From Adiantum capillus-veneris (taxonomy: Eukaryota; Streptophyta; Polypodiopsida; Polypodiales; Pteridaceae), in assembly GCA_014529385.2 (NCBI GenBank), contig CM043960.1, positions 73,751,410 to 73,815,409 on the forward strand: DNA of 64,000 bases. Direction: 5' to 3'. Positions 32,177 through 43,300 of this stretch are shown here, one piece after another; the first letter of the stretch is position 1; each line of letters opens with the position of its first letter. The notes under the pieces are model-generated. The model saw only the letters and a program-made list of their open reading frames with translations. It made no database searches and was not told the origin of the DNA. The position numbers were made by a program, and so were the translations under genes.

Positions 32177-32969
32177 GAGAGAGGGAGAGGGAGAGGGAGG
32201 TGGTTGTGGATAAGAGAGAGTGAGAAGGTTCTATGGCGGGTGCCCACCATTGGGGGGAGAGAGTGTGTGAGTGGGGGGGGGGGGGTGTCTTATTCTCTAT
32301 CTTGCATGGTTTCTCAAGGAGGAGAGGAGGGGGGGAAGTCAATGGTGTGGGGGGGGAAAAGAGGGTGGGGATAGTGGGCCAAAGGGGGGGGGGGGGGAGG
32401 GGAATGAGAGGGGGGAGAATATAAGCGGGCCAAGGGCTTGCATAGACGGCGAGGGAAGGAGCGTGTGAGTGTGTGTGTGTGTGGATAAGAATATAAGAGA
32501 GCGGAAGTTCACATGCGGCTGGGGCTCCGGTGTCGTGGAAGCGCGAGAGAGAAAGCAAGAGAAGGGGGGGGTGTGCTCGAGGCCTGCACCTTTGCCGAGG
32601 GTGGCCAGTAAGGGGTTGTGTGGGTGAGAGAGAGAGAGGATATTAGAGAGAGGTGTGTAGGGAAAATGAGAGAGAGAGAGAGAGAGATCTCAGTCGATGC
32701 CCGCCGGGGGAATAAAACTATAGGGAGAGAGAAAGAAGGGGTATCCGAAACCAAGGGCAGCCGGCTAGGCTAGGGCATAGACGAGCGGGGGTATGAGGGT
32801 GATAAGGCCGGACAATCGAAGGGGGGGGGGGGGGGTGTGCCATGTCCTTAAAGGTGTCGTGAGGTTGGCCAGGCATTTCACAGCCTTCCAACAGTGTCGC
32901 CAAGGCTCCAGCAGAGGAAAAATAAGTTTTTTTTCTTTTTTTTCTTTGATTTTTAAAAATTGTCCATCA
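32177..32969 (-). mobile_element. Element C 3' LTR, U3 side
   Basis: In element orientation this is the start of the LTR (TGATGGACAATTTTT at 32,969), next to the polypurine tract AAAGGGAGAGGGCTAA (32,970-32,986). It is unusually G- and GA-rich on the plus strand, with several G-runs of 10 or more (32,274; 32,386; 32,820). The 5' LTR of C lacks this whole part. Open frames here are low complexity and not credible. Confidence 0.8.
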
Positions 32970-32986
32970 TTAGCCCTCTCCCTTTG

Positions 32987-33890
32987 GCTAGAGGCATTCA
33001 TGCTGCTAGCCCTCCTTCCGTATCTTCAGTTGTGGAGTTAGAGGGTTCTCCGTCTTCTGGTATGTATAGCATGAATTCTGGATCAAACCTAAGAAAATAC
33101 CTTTGCAGTCTCCATCCATTGACCCTAGTCTTGTGAATTCTCCAATCTGCGTCCATCAGCTTATAGCTGTTGTTGTCATAGCGTTTCTTGATGATGAATG
33201 GCCCTTCCCATCAGGGTTGAAACTTCTTGTTCTTCTTGGTGTCGAATCTGTTGTCGTATCTTAGCACTAACATACCTTTTTCTAGTCCCTTTTCTTTAAG
33301 CCCTTGATTGAAAGTGAGCCGGCGTCGTTCTGCCTGCGCTGCGTAGTGATTAATTGCTTCTTTCCTATCTAGTTGCAGTCTCTCCAGATCCAAGATGTGG
33401 TTTCGGAGATTTACAATTGGACAATGTACTTGGCTAGCCCAAACTCGTAAGCTGGCTATCTGTACCTCAATGGGTAGAATTTCCTCCTTCCCATAAACTA
33501 GATGGAAAGGGGTGAAACCTAGTGATGTTCAAAACGTTGTTCTGTAGGCCCAAAGAGCTGCCATGAGATGTTTATCCGAGTCCCCTATGTGATTGTTCAC
33601 CTGCTTTGTGATGATTTTGCAAATCATTCCATTTACCTTCTCTACCGGACCATTGCATTGTGGATAGTATGGTTTTGAATTTCGGCGTGTGATGCCTAAC
33701 TTCTTCATCAATTTTCCCACCAAATCACCTCTGAATCCTGGTCCTCTATCTGATATTATCTCAAGAGGAGTGCCAAAAAGTCAACAGATATGCTCAAAAA
33801 TGAACTTTGCTACCTCTTGGGCTGTAATGCGAGTGGTGGCTATTGCTTTTGCCCATCGAGTCATGTAGTCTACACCCACTATGATGTACA
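32987..33890 (-). pseudogene. Element C integrase core and C-terminus, broken
   Basis: The minus strand shows PYYPQCNGPVEKVNG with the catalytic Glu, ALWAYRTTF, KGMLVLRYDNRFD and, after a TGA (former Arg, FQP*WEGPF), VNGWRLQ-like text ending near PLAKGEG. It is collinear with the D integrase end. Several stops and frame shifts lie between 33,390 and 33,890. Confidence 0.8.
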
Positions 33891-33897
33891 GTTTACC

Positions 33898-34390
33898 TCA
33901 TTGGGCCCTTGGTAAAGGAACGATTGTATCTATTCCCCATTTCTCAAATGGACCATATGAGATGATAGGAGTTTGTGGCTCGTAGGTTAATGTGCAATCA
34001 CTGGCCATTTGACAAGTCTTACATGGTTTACACCAATGGTGTACATCCCTGTTCAAACTAGTCCAAGAGTATCCTGCTTGTAGAATCTTCCTACTGGTGA
34101 TATGTAGATAAAAATGACCGCCACAGACGCCATCATGGCAACTTGAAATTACCTTTGTGATCTCACTGGAGGTTGGCACCCGCCTGAGAATTTGATCCTT
34201 GCCCTTACAATACAAGTGGTCGTTTACAAGGCGGTACCTAGTAGCCTTCCTTACCAGCCAATTGTTTCTGGCCTTCGGTGTATCCTTCCGAACATTCTCC
34301 CGTATCTAAAAAACTGATGATATTAGGCATAGCATCACTACCTTGGAAGAGGGGTAGCTTCAGCTTGATTGCTCCTACGGGAACATCTTG
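33898..34390 (-). pseudogene. Element C integrase N-terminal zinc region
   Basis: The frame includes CHDGVCGGHFYLHITSRK and HWCKPCKTCQ for zinc binding and KWGIDTIVPLP with the first catalytic Asp. It ends at a stop near 33,898. A frame break near 34,300 separates it from the RNase H part. Confidence 0.8.
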
Positions 34391-34404
34391 TATTCTTTCT
34401 TTGG

Positions 34405-35652
34405 CTAGAGAATCTGCCTCCTGATTTTTTGCTCTGGGACATGAAATAGTTTCACTGCTTCAAACTTCTTTAGAAGGTCCTTAACTTGGCGTAGTTGACC
34501 AAGTAAAACTTGATTCTTACAAATCCAGGTGCCATTTATCTGCCTTATCAAAAGCAAAGCATCGCCAAACACATTTAGGAGCTGAATTCCTTGTGAAATA
34601 CATTGTTCTAACCCAAGAATTAGGGCTGCATATTCTGCTTCATGGTTGGAGTGGGAGTGTAATAACTGCCCGATGGAGAATACTCTTTCTTGTTGTTCAT
34701 TGAAAATGACTATGCCTGCTGTAGACTGATCCATTGTTCTCTTGTATGCTCCATCAAAGAAAAGAGAGTGAGCTCTTTCCAACCTAGGACTCTCTACCAT
34801 TGGTGTTTCTTCCTTTGCTTCAGTGTTGACCTTCAGCTTCTTCTCATAATGGCGATGAGTGAGAATTCCCGCTAAACTAGCCCTGGTGGAGTTTTCTACT
34901 TGCATGGTGTAGTCAAACTCTTGTAATCTAATTAACCACTTTGAGATCCTAGATGAGACATCCATGTGTCGCATTACATATGGGAAAACCTCTTCCATTG
35001 TTAGGATTACAAAGGGTCTAGGCAGGAGATAGGAGCGGAACTTTGTGGTAGCAAACATTAGTGCCAGAACCATGTGTTCTACTTCTGTAAATCCCTTTTT
35101 TGATGGGGTCATGACACGACTAGAGAAGTAAATAGGACGCATGAAAGAAGTTTTGGGGTCCTTTTGAATTAGCATGGCTCCGAGTGTATCACTTCCCACA
35201 CTAGGGTTCACATAAAATGGCTCGTCCCACTTGAGAGGTGAAATAGTGGGAAGCTTAGCTAGGATTTTCTTTACCTTAGTAAACTGCTGCTCATTCTCTT
35301 CACTCCATGAGAAGACATCCGTCTGGGTGAGATGTTCTAAGGGAAGTACCACTTGAGATAACAAGTGAATGAACATGCTTAAGTATCTTACCTTCTGAAC
35401 GAAAGAAACCAGCTGCTTAGCGGTGGTGGGTGACGACCAAGATACCAGGGCCTGGATCTTGCTAGAGTCAGCCTGGATCCCTTTTGCTGAAATTACATGG
35501 CCAAGGAGAGTGAATTTGATTTCACCAATGTGACACTTATCCAGGTTGAGCTGGCCGCCCAAGGTTTGCAGCCTGGTTAAGCCATCATAGACTTTTCTAT
35601 GAAAACCCGTATTGACGTTCCAAAGTAGGGTTGGAAAACAAATGTCACACAA
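34405..35652 (-). pseudogene. Element C RT end and two RNase H domains
   Basis: The frame begins after the reverse transcriptase active site: where FIDDFCIYSS is expected, text jumps from GTSIRVFI to RKVYDGLTRL in another frame, a short deletion that removes the catalytic pair. The first RNase H is altered (FYVNPSVGSD). The second keeps FFDGAYKR, NHEAEYAAL and FGDALLLI, but the last motif is disrupted near QKIRRQIL where the frame is lost. Confidence 0.8.
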
Positions 35653-36016
35653 CGCTGAATTGTGGCCGGGGCGTTAGTGAGGCGAAACGGCATCACTCTG
35701 TAGGCATAACATCCCCAAGGTGTGATGAAGGTTGTCTTCTTCTGATCTTCCTCCGCAATCCTAATCTGGAAGTATCTTGAGTAGCCATTCTACACTGTGT
35801 ACTGCTCGTGACCTGCCACCTCATTGAGTATTTCCTCCTGGAATGGGAAGGGAAAGTGATCCCTCTTCGTGGCTGCATTGAGAGGTTGTCTTTGACAGGG
35901 TAGATGAACAAAGTAGTGAAGTTACCTAGCATGGAGACATACTCCTTCCTTTCTTCATTGGTTAGCTCATTTGAGAGCATTTTGTGTAACTTACTTGCAT
36001 CCTCCAAGGACTGCAT
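35653..36016 (-). pseudogene. Element C RT N-terminal half, deleted in parts
   Basis: LSNELTNEERKEYVSMLGNF aligns with the PR-RT linker of D, then text jumps from LFI to YPVKDN, skipping about 80 residues of the expected domain, and again to a region matching PLNAATKRDHFP in another frame. The catalytic motif reads YTV*NGYSRYF, so Cys-Asp became stop-Asn. The enzyme is clearly dead. Confidence 0.8.
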
Positions 36017-36055
36017 ACCTAATGATTCCTCTTGGTTTGTCGGAGGTGTTTCAAA

Positions 36056-36585
36056 TTATGTTAATCTTTTTGGGTCTTTAAGAATGACCCCCATCACCTC
36101 CATGCTACTACCACTTCCGTCGGTGGTGGTCGTCTCTTCTCTTGAGGCAGACAAATAGTCGTTGATGGACTCATCTTCTAAAGCCTCCAAGATCATGTTG
36201 CATTGATTTTCAGTCCTCATGTCGTAGAATATGGACTTCCCTTTAGCGTCCTTCATCTGAATTATCCCGATGCTCCAGTCTTGTTTAGCTTCCATAGCCA
36301 TAAGCCAAGGCCTCCCAAGAATGATGGGGTAGCCCTCCCCTTTGTGTGGCATGACGAAGATGTCTACCTCCACTTCTGTATTGAATGCTTTTACTTTGAA
36401 CGCATTTACAATGTCCATGCATTTCACTCTTACATTGTTTGCCATCTTGGCTCGACAGGGTGCCGGCCTACTTACCTCTAGACATAGATGGTGCATCATC
36501 TTTTCACTCATGACGCATATGTGTGGGCCACCATCTATCTAGACATTTGATATTCATTTCCCCTTGATGTGAGCGTCCATGGTTG
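36056..36585 (-). pseudogene. Element C protease, C-terminal part, cut by B
   Basis: The frame contains IDGGPHICVMSEKM, GYPIILGRPWLMAM and the conserved linker SSMEVMGVILKDPK. Two stops lie upstream of the active site. At 36,586-36,589 it meets GTAG and the LTR of B. The N-terminal part resumes at 48,864 on the far side, so the insertion point lies within the protease region of gag-pol. Confidence 0.85.
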
Positions 36586-36722
36586 GTAGTGAGGCGGTCC
36601 GGGGCGGGCAACAAGAAGAGTGGCCTCTAGACACCCTTCAAGGCTCCCGTGCTGCTCAATGGGGCTGGGGCACAACACAACACAAACCAAAACAACAAAC
36701 CCACCGCCAAATCCCAACTACA

Positions 36723-36762
36723 CAAGGGGCACCACCTAGTTTAAGAGCGAACTAGGACGCAA
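36723..36762 (-). ncRNA. U5 hairpin motif, B 3' LTR
   Basis: Stem CCTAGTT/AACTAGG and loop CGCTCTTA as in A. Confidence 0.6.
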
Positions 36763-36847
36763 AAGAGGAGAATCGTTAGAGCAACCCACAAACAAGCAAG
36801 GAATTACACTAACCCTAACACCAATGGAATACTCTCACACACTAAAA

Positions 36848-36850
<3 letters not shown>

Positions 36851-36885
<35 letters not shown>
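36851..36885. repeat. (GA)n microsatellite, B 3' LTR
   Basis: About 34 uninterrupted bases. Confidence 0.95.
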
Positions 36886-36887
<2 letters not shown>

Positions 36888-37548
36888 TGCTCGGGCTGCT
36901 TTGAAACGTATCGGCGATGATCAAGCAAACACAACTATATATTTAAGAAAGAGAGAGAAAGGGGGAGGGGGTGCTTGTTGCATTAATACCTTCTTACAAA
37001 TCTGTCATGACAAATCAAAGTGAGATTAGTACTTGTTCAACATAGCTTGCGTAAATTTCACCACAACACATCACTAGAAAAGCCACCCCAATCACTGTCT
37101 TAAGGCCAGGGGAGTCCTCTCCACCCTGTCGCCCTCTTACAGTATGTGGGATTTATGGCTAGATTGATGACAACACCAGAGACAAGCTATCAAGAACTTA
37201 ACAAAAAAAAACACCAAGACACTTACACATCATTGTTGTCCATTACTTCACGTTGGAAGGGAGACAAAGTATCCAAGCTTAGTCCAAATCCACCCTCCTT
37301 GATTCAGCGAATGTTGGGCTTACACTAGTAGGAGAAATGATAGATTTCCTACTCTCAATTGAATGATCACTCTCTCTCTTACAATGGCATACAGTTCCCT
37401 TGCTAATCCCCTATTACAACACATGCACATGCATAAGACAATGAGCTTCCACTCAAGTGCTCCTTCTAGAGAGGTTGAGCTTGGCTTCTCAAGCTATAGC
37501 ATAGTGCTCTTGCTTATGGCTCCCCCCCTTTTATGCTAGCTACACCCT

Positions 37549-37558
37549 CCTTTTATAG
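37549..37558 (-). promoter_or_regulatory. Candidate TATA box, B 3' LTR
   Basis: Minus strand CTATAAAAGG, at the same LTR position as in A. Confidence 0.6.
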
Positions 37559-39257
37559 CAATTTTGAAGGCTAGGGTTACTCCTCTAACCATGGTTGGGT
37601 TAGATTTTCAGCAATTTATCTAATTTCTTTTGCTTGGAATTATCAAGAAGTTGGTGGGGAAAGAGAGAGCAGAGAAATGGAGGTGATAGGACTTTTCATA
37701 GTGGGTTAGTGTTAGTAGAGTTAGTATTAATTTACAAATGGAATTGAATATTTACAATGGGAGTATCCATGTAGGATACAAATAAGGAAGAAAAACTCTT
37801 AAGAGGTAAGAAAAGGTGGATTTCTTACAAGGTTGATGCTCCAAGTGTCTTGAGTAGGGCCAATTTTGACGCTTGTTGACGGTCTACTAGCTTTGACGGT
37901 ACATTTTTTCTCCACTCTTGACCTTCCTTGAGAGACAAGGTAATTGAAGCTGAGTAATCAACCACCATGATGCTGTCTTTTAAGAGAAGAGGCTGAATTT
38001 TGTGGTTTTTTGATAGATATGGGTAATTTGGAGGAGGAAAAATGAGACTAGGTGGTCAATTTTGGAATGGAATTGTGTGTGGGAGGTATGAGTTCACCAT
38101 GGTTTCTCTTATTCTTGAAGGTTGAGGAGAAGGTGAGTAGTGTGCAGAGAGGAGTGGTGAGAGAGATGGGGATGATGAGTGGAGAAGTGTGTGTGAAAGA
38201 GGAAAATGATAAAGTGGAAGAGAGAGTGTGGCTGCATAGCATGGGAAAACTGGGGTCCACTAAAAAAATCATAGCTCAGAGCTGGTAGCTCCAAAAATCA
38301 TGAAAAACTTTGGGGTGATTATTTAGAGCGTGGGCTACATTATCTCTTTTGACCACCGCTCCAAATTCGGAGTGGAGATAGGTGCCAAAATTCTCACCAA
38401 AAAGCCTGTTTTTTCGGCCTGCAAAAGTCTTTTAGTGGTCCCCTCCTTTGTTGAATTTGTACAATGCATCCAAGAGTGAGCCCCTCCTTTGTCATATTAT
38501 AATACAAAGCATTCAAGTTGCCCTTGACCCATGCATGGAGGAGGATTATTGGTGAAATAAGAAATATATACATGGTGGGACTAGTATATGGACTATTCAT
38601 GGACTTTAGCTCAATGAGCACATGGTGTTAGAATAATGAGTAAAAATAATAATAAAAATATGGAGGAGTTATGGATATGGAAAGATATTGGAATCATATG
38701 ATATGGTCCCTCCTTGAATTATTCTGGGTGAAAGAGGAAAATGTATGCAAGTAAATAATATAATAAAAGTAACCAATGAGTAGAAATCAATTTTTTGTTT
38801 TCACGAGGGTGAGGGTGAAAATGTGGGAGTGATTTGTATAAAGGAAAAATATGAGGTTAGAGTATGTACATATTGGCAAAAAAATAAAATTATGGTGTAA
38901 GAGGATGAAAGAAGGTGTACATAGGTTTAATAAAACACACACCTAAGTAGAAATATTTAAATAAAATACCAAAATAATTATAAAAAATCCCTATATTTAG
39001 GCCATATATACAATGAAATATTTACACACAAAGAGGTCATAATATACTTTTATTTTTTTATTTTTTTTATTTTTTTTGGCTCACCTAGCCCAGTGACTAG
39101 CTAGCTGAGGGTTTTTAAGAAGATATGGGAAAAGTCCCGTGACTCACGCACGCCTATGTACAGTGAAATGGTAGGGATAGCCACAGTGTTTGGGTGATTT
39201 TGGTAGGGTGAGGTAACTCACTGTGGCAATTACAAAGAGCCGAAAAAACGGCTATCA

Positions 39258-39274
39258 GTAGCCCTCCCCCTGGA
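39258..39274 (-). other. Polypurine tract of element B
   Basis: Minus strand CCAGGGGGAGGGCTAC abuts the LTR start TGATAGCC. Confidence 0.7.
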
Positions 39275-39285
39275 TGATGGTATAT

Positions 39286-39777
39286 TCATGTACCATCATA
39301 GAGCATCTTTTCCAAAGAGAGTGCTTCAGAGTCCTTGACGAGATCTTCATTGTTTGGCCCCTCAGAATTTTGGCTGGAGTTACACTCATGCTTCATGTAA
39401 CAATACTTACATAAGACAGCGGCCTTTGGACAGATCTTTGGTAGATCCTTTGGTAGAAGGCGACTCAAATAGGGCTTCAAGCGATACCCGTTTACCTTCC
39501 TGGAGTGCTCTTTACCATTCAAGTCCATAAGCTGATAGTAGCTAGAATTGAAAGCCTTCTTGACTATGTATGGCCCTTGCCATCTAGTTTCAAACTTGGC
39601 ATCAAAACGATTGTCAAGTCGATTGTCATACCTTAGCACAAGCTCTCCTTCCTTGATGCCTTTGTCCTTCAGTTTCTTGTCGTGCGTTTCTTTCGCTTGT
39701 GTGGCTTTCCTCTTGTAGCACTCGTATGCTGCTTCTCTTTTCCACTCAAGCTCCACTAACGTAAGAAGTCGATCCAT
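39286..39777 (-). CDS. Element B integrase C-terminal fragment
   Basis: The frame holds LVLRYDNR, a 12-bp in-frame duplication giving LDNR extra relative to A, RWQGPYIVKKA and VNGYRLKPYLSRLLPKDLP, and ends EALSLEKMLYDGT exactly as in A. It is separated from the core by a TGA (39,816) where A has CGA, a C-to-T change. Confidence 0.85.
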   Translation of the reverse strand: MDRLLTLVELEWKREAAYECYKRKATQAKETHDKKLKDKGIKEGELVLRYDNRLDNRFDAKFETRWQGPYIVKKAFNSSYYQLMDLNGKEHSRKVNGYRLKPYLSRLLPKDLPKICPKAAVLCKYCYMKHECNSSQNSEGPNNEDLVKDSEALSLEKMLYDGT

Positions 39778-39816
39778 CCATACCTCTTGATCATCTTGTG
39801 CTGATTTGCCATGAAG

Positions 39817-40359
39817 TCACATTGTTGGAATGTTTAGCTCAATTGGCTGTAAAGCCTCTTGACCATAGACCAAGTGAAATGGTGTGAACTTCGTGGCTTC
39901 CCTATATGTGGTTCGATACGCCCACAAGGCACCATCCAAGAAGTCATCCCATAATTTTGTCTTGTTTTGCACCATCTTTCTAATGATTCCTGCAATGACA
40001 CCATTAGCCTTCTCCACCAAACCATTTGACTGTGGGTAGTATGGTGTGCTATGACGATGTAGAATGTGAAGCTCTTCACAAACTTCTGTGAGCAATCCTT
40101 TTCTAAACCCTGGACCATTATCAGAAACAATCTCCAAAGGTGTGCCAAATCTACAACAAATGTGAGTGTAGACGAATTTGCTCACTGTCTTCTCATTTAC
40201 CTTTTCCACACTTTGTGCTTCCACCCACCTAGTCATATAGTCTACAGCCACTAGAATGTAGAGTTTACCATTTTTTGTCCTAGGCAGAGGACCCATAGCA
40301 TCAATGCCCCACTTTTCAAAGGGTCCATTTGCAAGCACTATTTGCCTCGGGCCATACAA
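39817..40359 (-). pseudogene. Element B integrase core
   Basis: The core is complete: WGIDAMGPLP, IVSDNGPGF and GLVEKANG supply the catalytic triad, and ALWAYRTTYREA follows. It is cut from the zinc region by a deletion of about 30 bp near 40,360, which also removes one zinc-ligand pair (A has SCYNCQINGN there). Confidence 0.9.
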
Positions 40360-43300
40360 GTGTGATTGCTTTTACACCAATGTTGAACATCCACATGCAA
40401 ACTTGGCCAAACATACCCCGAAAGCAAAATCTTCTTCACAGTTAATTCTTGGGCAAAATGACCACCACATGCCTCTTCATGCAAACCTTTTAGAATGGCT
40501 GGAATTTCCTTGATAGTTGGTACTCGTCTGCACACTTGATCCTTCCCTCTTTGATAGAGGGAGCCTTCTAGGAAGAGATATACGCTTGCCTTCTTCATGA
40601 GTCTCCTCTTCTGAGCTTTTGTGAAGTCTGGTGGAAACTCACCCTCCAAAATGTAGCCAATGATGGGAGCCAATGACTCCAATCCCTGGTACCTCGGTTG
40701 CTTCACAGCAGCCGCCACCATGATGACTTGCACTTCTTTCTTTACACATGCAACGGCTTGTTGTGCAAGTAAATCAGCATCTTCATTCTGTTTCCTAGGA
40801 ATATGATGTAGTTGCACTTCTTCAAACTGATTAAACAATCTACGAATGGCATGAACTTTTGTCCGTAAGCTCTCATTCTTGCATGCACAAATGCCTAAAA
40901 TCTGTTTAACAATGAGAAGTGCATCTCCCTTTACCATGAGGCGTTGTATCCCTTGGCCAATGCACATCTTCAAACCATGAAGTAGAGTGTCATATTCTGC
41001 TTCATTGTTGGTAGCTGAACTTGGTAGATTGAACTTCTCTTTCATGACCACCTCTCCACTTGGGTTGAGCAACACTAGCCCTCCCCCTGCTTTTCCTGTG
41101 GCTCGACGAAAAGCTCCATCAAAGAACAAAGTAAAAGCATTAGGAATACTTTTTGGTGGTGGCAATGGTAGGGTCTTTACTTCAGGCACCTTAATCTCCT
41201 TTTCGTGCAGCCTATAAGTGAGAATCCCTGCCAATTGTGCACGCACACTATCTTCTACCTTGAAAGAGTATTGAAACTCTTGAAACTCCATAATCCACTT
41301 TGAGATCCTAGTACTAAGATTCATTTGAGATGACACCCAAGGGAACAAATTTTCTGCAGTGAGAATTACAAAAGGTTTTGGTAGCAGGTAGGATCTAAAC
41401 TTTCTCACCGCAAACATGAGAGAAAGCATCATGAGTTCTGCTTCTGTGTAGTCTCTCTCCAAAGCATTCATGACCCTACTAGCAAAGTAGATGGGTCGCA
41501 TCCTTGTACTGTGGGGATCTTGTTGTAGCAACACAGCACCAATTGTTTCTTTCCCACCACTAGAGCTAACAAAGAATGTGTACTCCCAACAAGGAGGCAT
41601 GAGTGTTGGTAGCTCTGACAAAATGACTTTAATGTTACAAAAGTACTCTTCAAGCTCATCAGACCATGCAAATTCTACTTGTTGTGTCAACTTTTGCAAA
41701 GGGTGAAGTAACTCCGAGGCTAAGTGAATGAAGCGTGACATATACTTCACCTTTTGAATGAATGAGATGACCTCCTTAAGACTCTTGGGTGATGGTAGCT
41801 CAATAAGAGCCTTTGCCTTCGAAGGATCCACTTCAATGCCTTTGTAAGAAACTTTATGACCAAGCAAGATTACTTCATCCTCACCTATATGGCACTTGTC
41901 GGGGTTGAGTTGACCTCCCATGTCGTAGAGCTTCTTTAAACCTTCTTCTACCCTTTGTAGATGCAATGATTTTGAGCTATAAATACAGAAATCATCAATG
42001 AACACCCTAATTGACTTTCCAAAGAATGCTTGAAACACCATATTCATGAAACGTTGGAATGTTGCAGGAGCATTTGTCAGACCAAATGGCATGACTCTAA
42101 AAGCATTACAACCCCAAGGAGTGATAAAGGTTGTTTTCAATTGATCCTCCAGTGCAATCCCTATTTGAAAGTAACCTGAGTAACCATCGCACACAGTGTA
42201 CTTCTCATGACCAGCTACCTCATTTAGTATCTCATCCTGGAATGGGAGGGGAAAGTGATCTCTCTTTGTTGCCTCATTGAGGGGACGGTAATCCACACAC
42301 ACCCTCCACTTGCCGTTCTTCTTAGGAGTGACAACAACAGGAGAGACCCATTCTGAATTCTCCACTAGATAAATGAACCCTGCTGCTAGAAGCTTTCTTA
42401 CCTCCTTGAGTAAAGCCTGCTCCTTGATGACTCCTAGCCTTCGTAGCTTCTGAGCCTTAGGTGTGGCCTCTGGCTTCAACTCAATTTTGTGTTGAACAGC
42501 ATCTACTCCACGCACATCGGTGTAGTCTTTAGCAAAAATCCTAGGAAACTTCCTTAGCACACATTTGAACTCCTCTCTTTCATCCTTTGTAAGTGTTGTT
42601 GATAGCATACCTTCCAGCATCCCTTCATCTTGATCACCTTCGTTCTCTTGAGGACCTACCTCCTCCAAGCCTTGACAAGAGGTCTCTTGGTTGCTTGGCT
42701 TAAACCTTACCCCCATGATTTCGATGGAAGACTCCTCTTCAGTAATGCTGCCGCTACTTTCTTCTTCTGAAGTGCTATCGGTCCAACCTTCTTCCGTCTC
42801 ACTTTGAGATGATTCTTCATGGATCTCCTCTTGGCGTTGCTCCTTCATGTCAAAGAAAACCTTCTTGTGATTGTCATTCCTGCAAATTAGCTTTCCACTC
42901 TCCCAATCCTGCAAAGCTCGCATTTTCATTAGCCATGGTCTTCCTAGGATAAATGGGTAACCATTTCCCTTGGTAGACATGACATAGAAATCCACTGCCT
43001 TCTTAATGCCAAAGGCCTCCACAAAAACATTTTTACAAATGCCTACGCACCTAGCCTTGCTATTGTTTGCCATCTTGACCCTAATTTTAGGTGTCTCATG
43101 GATGTGCATGCCTAGTTTTTGCATGAGTCCCTCTGTCATGATGCAAATTTGTGCACCCCCATCCACTAGACCTTTCCTAACCAATCTCCCTTTGATGTAA
43201 CAGTCTAGCACCAGTGTAATTTCCTCATTCATTTCAGCTTGTGCAATTTTTACAATAGGCACACTCTCTTTTACCTTTCTCCTAGTGCTAACTGCCCTTG

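Larger units (their letters stand above)
36590..39257 (-). mobile_element. Element B 3' LTR
   Basis: It is nearly identical to the 5' LTR. Relative to A it carries a different U3 block (about 38,285-38,940) flanked by sequence common to both. Confidence 0.95.

Noticed and set aside
32088-32558. 156-codon frame rich in Pro, Ser and Leu
   Set aside because: It crosses the D LTR end into the C LTR and translates GA/G-rich low-complexity sequence.
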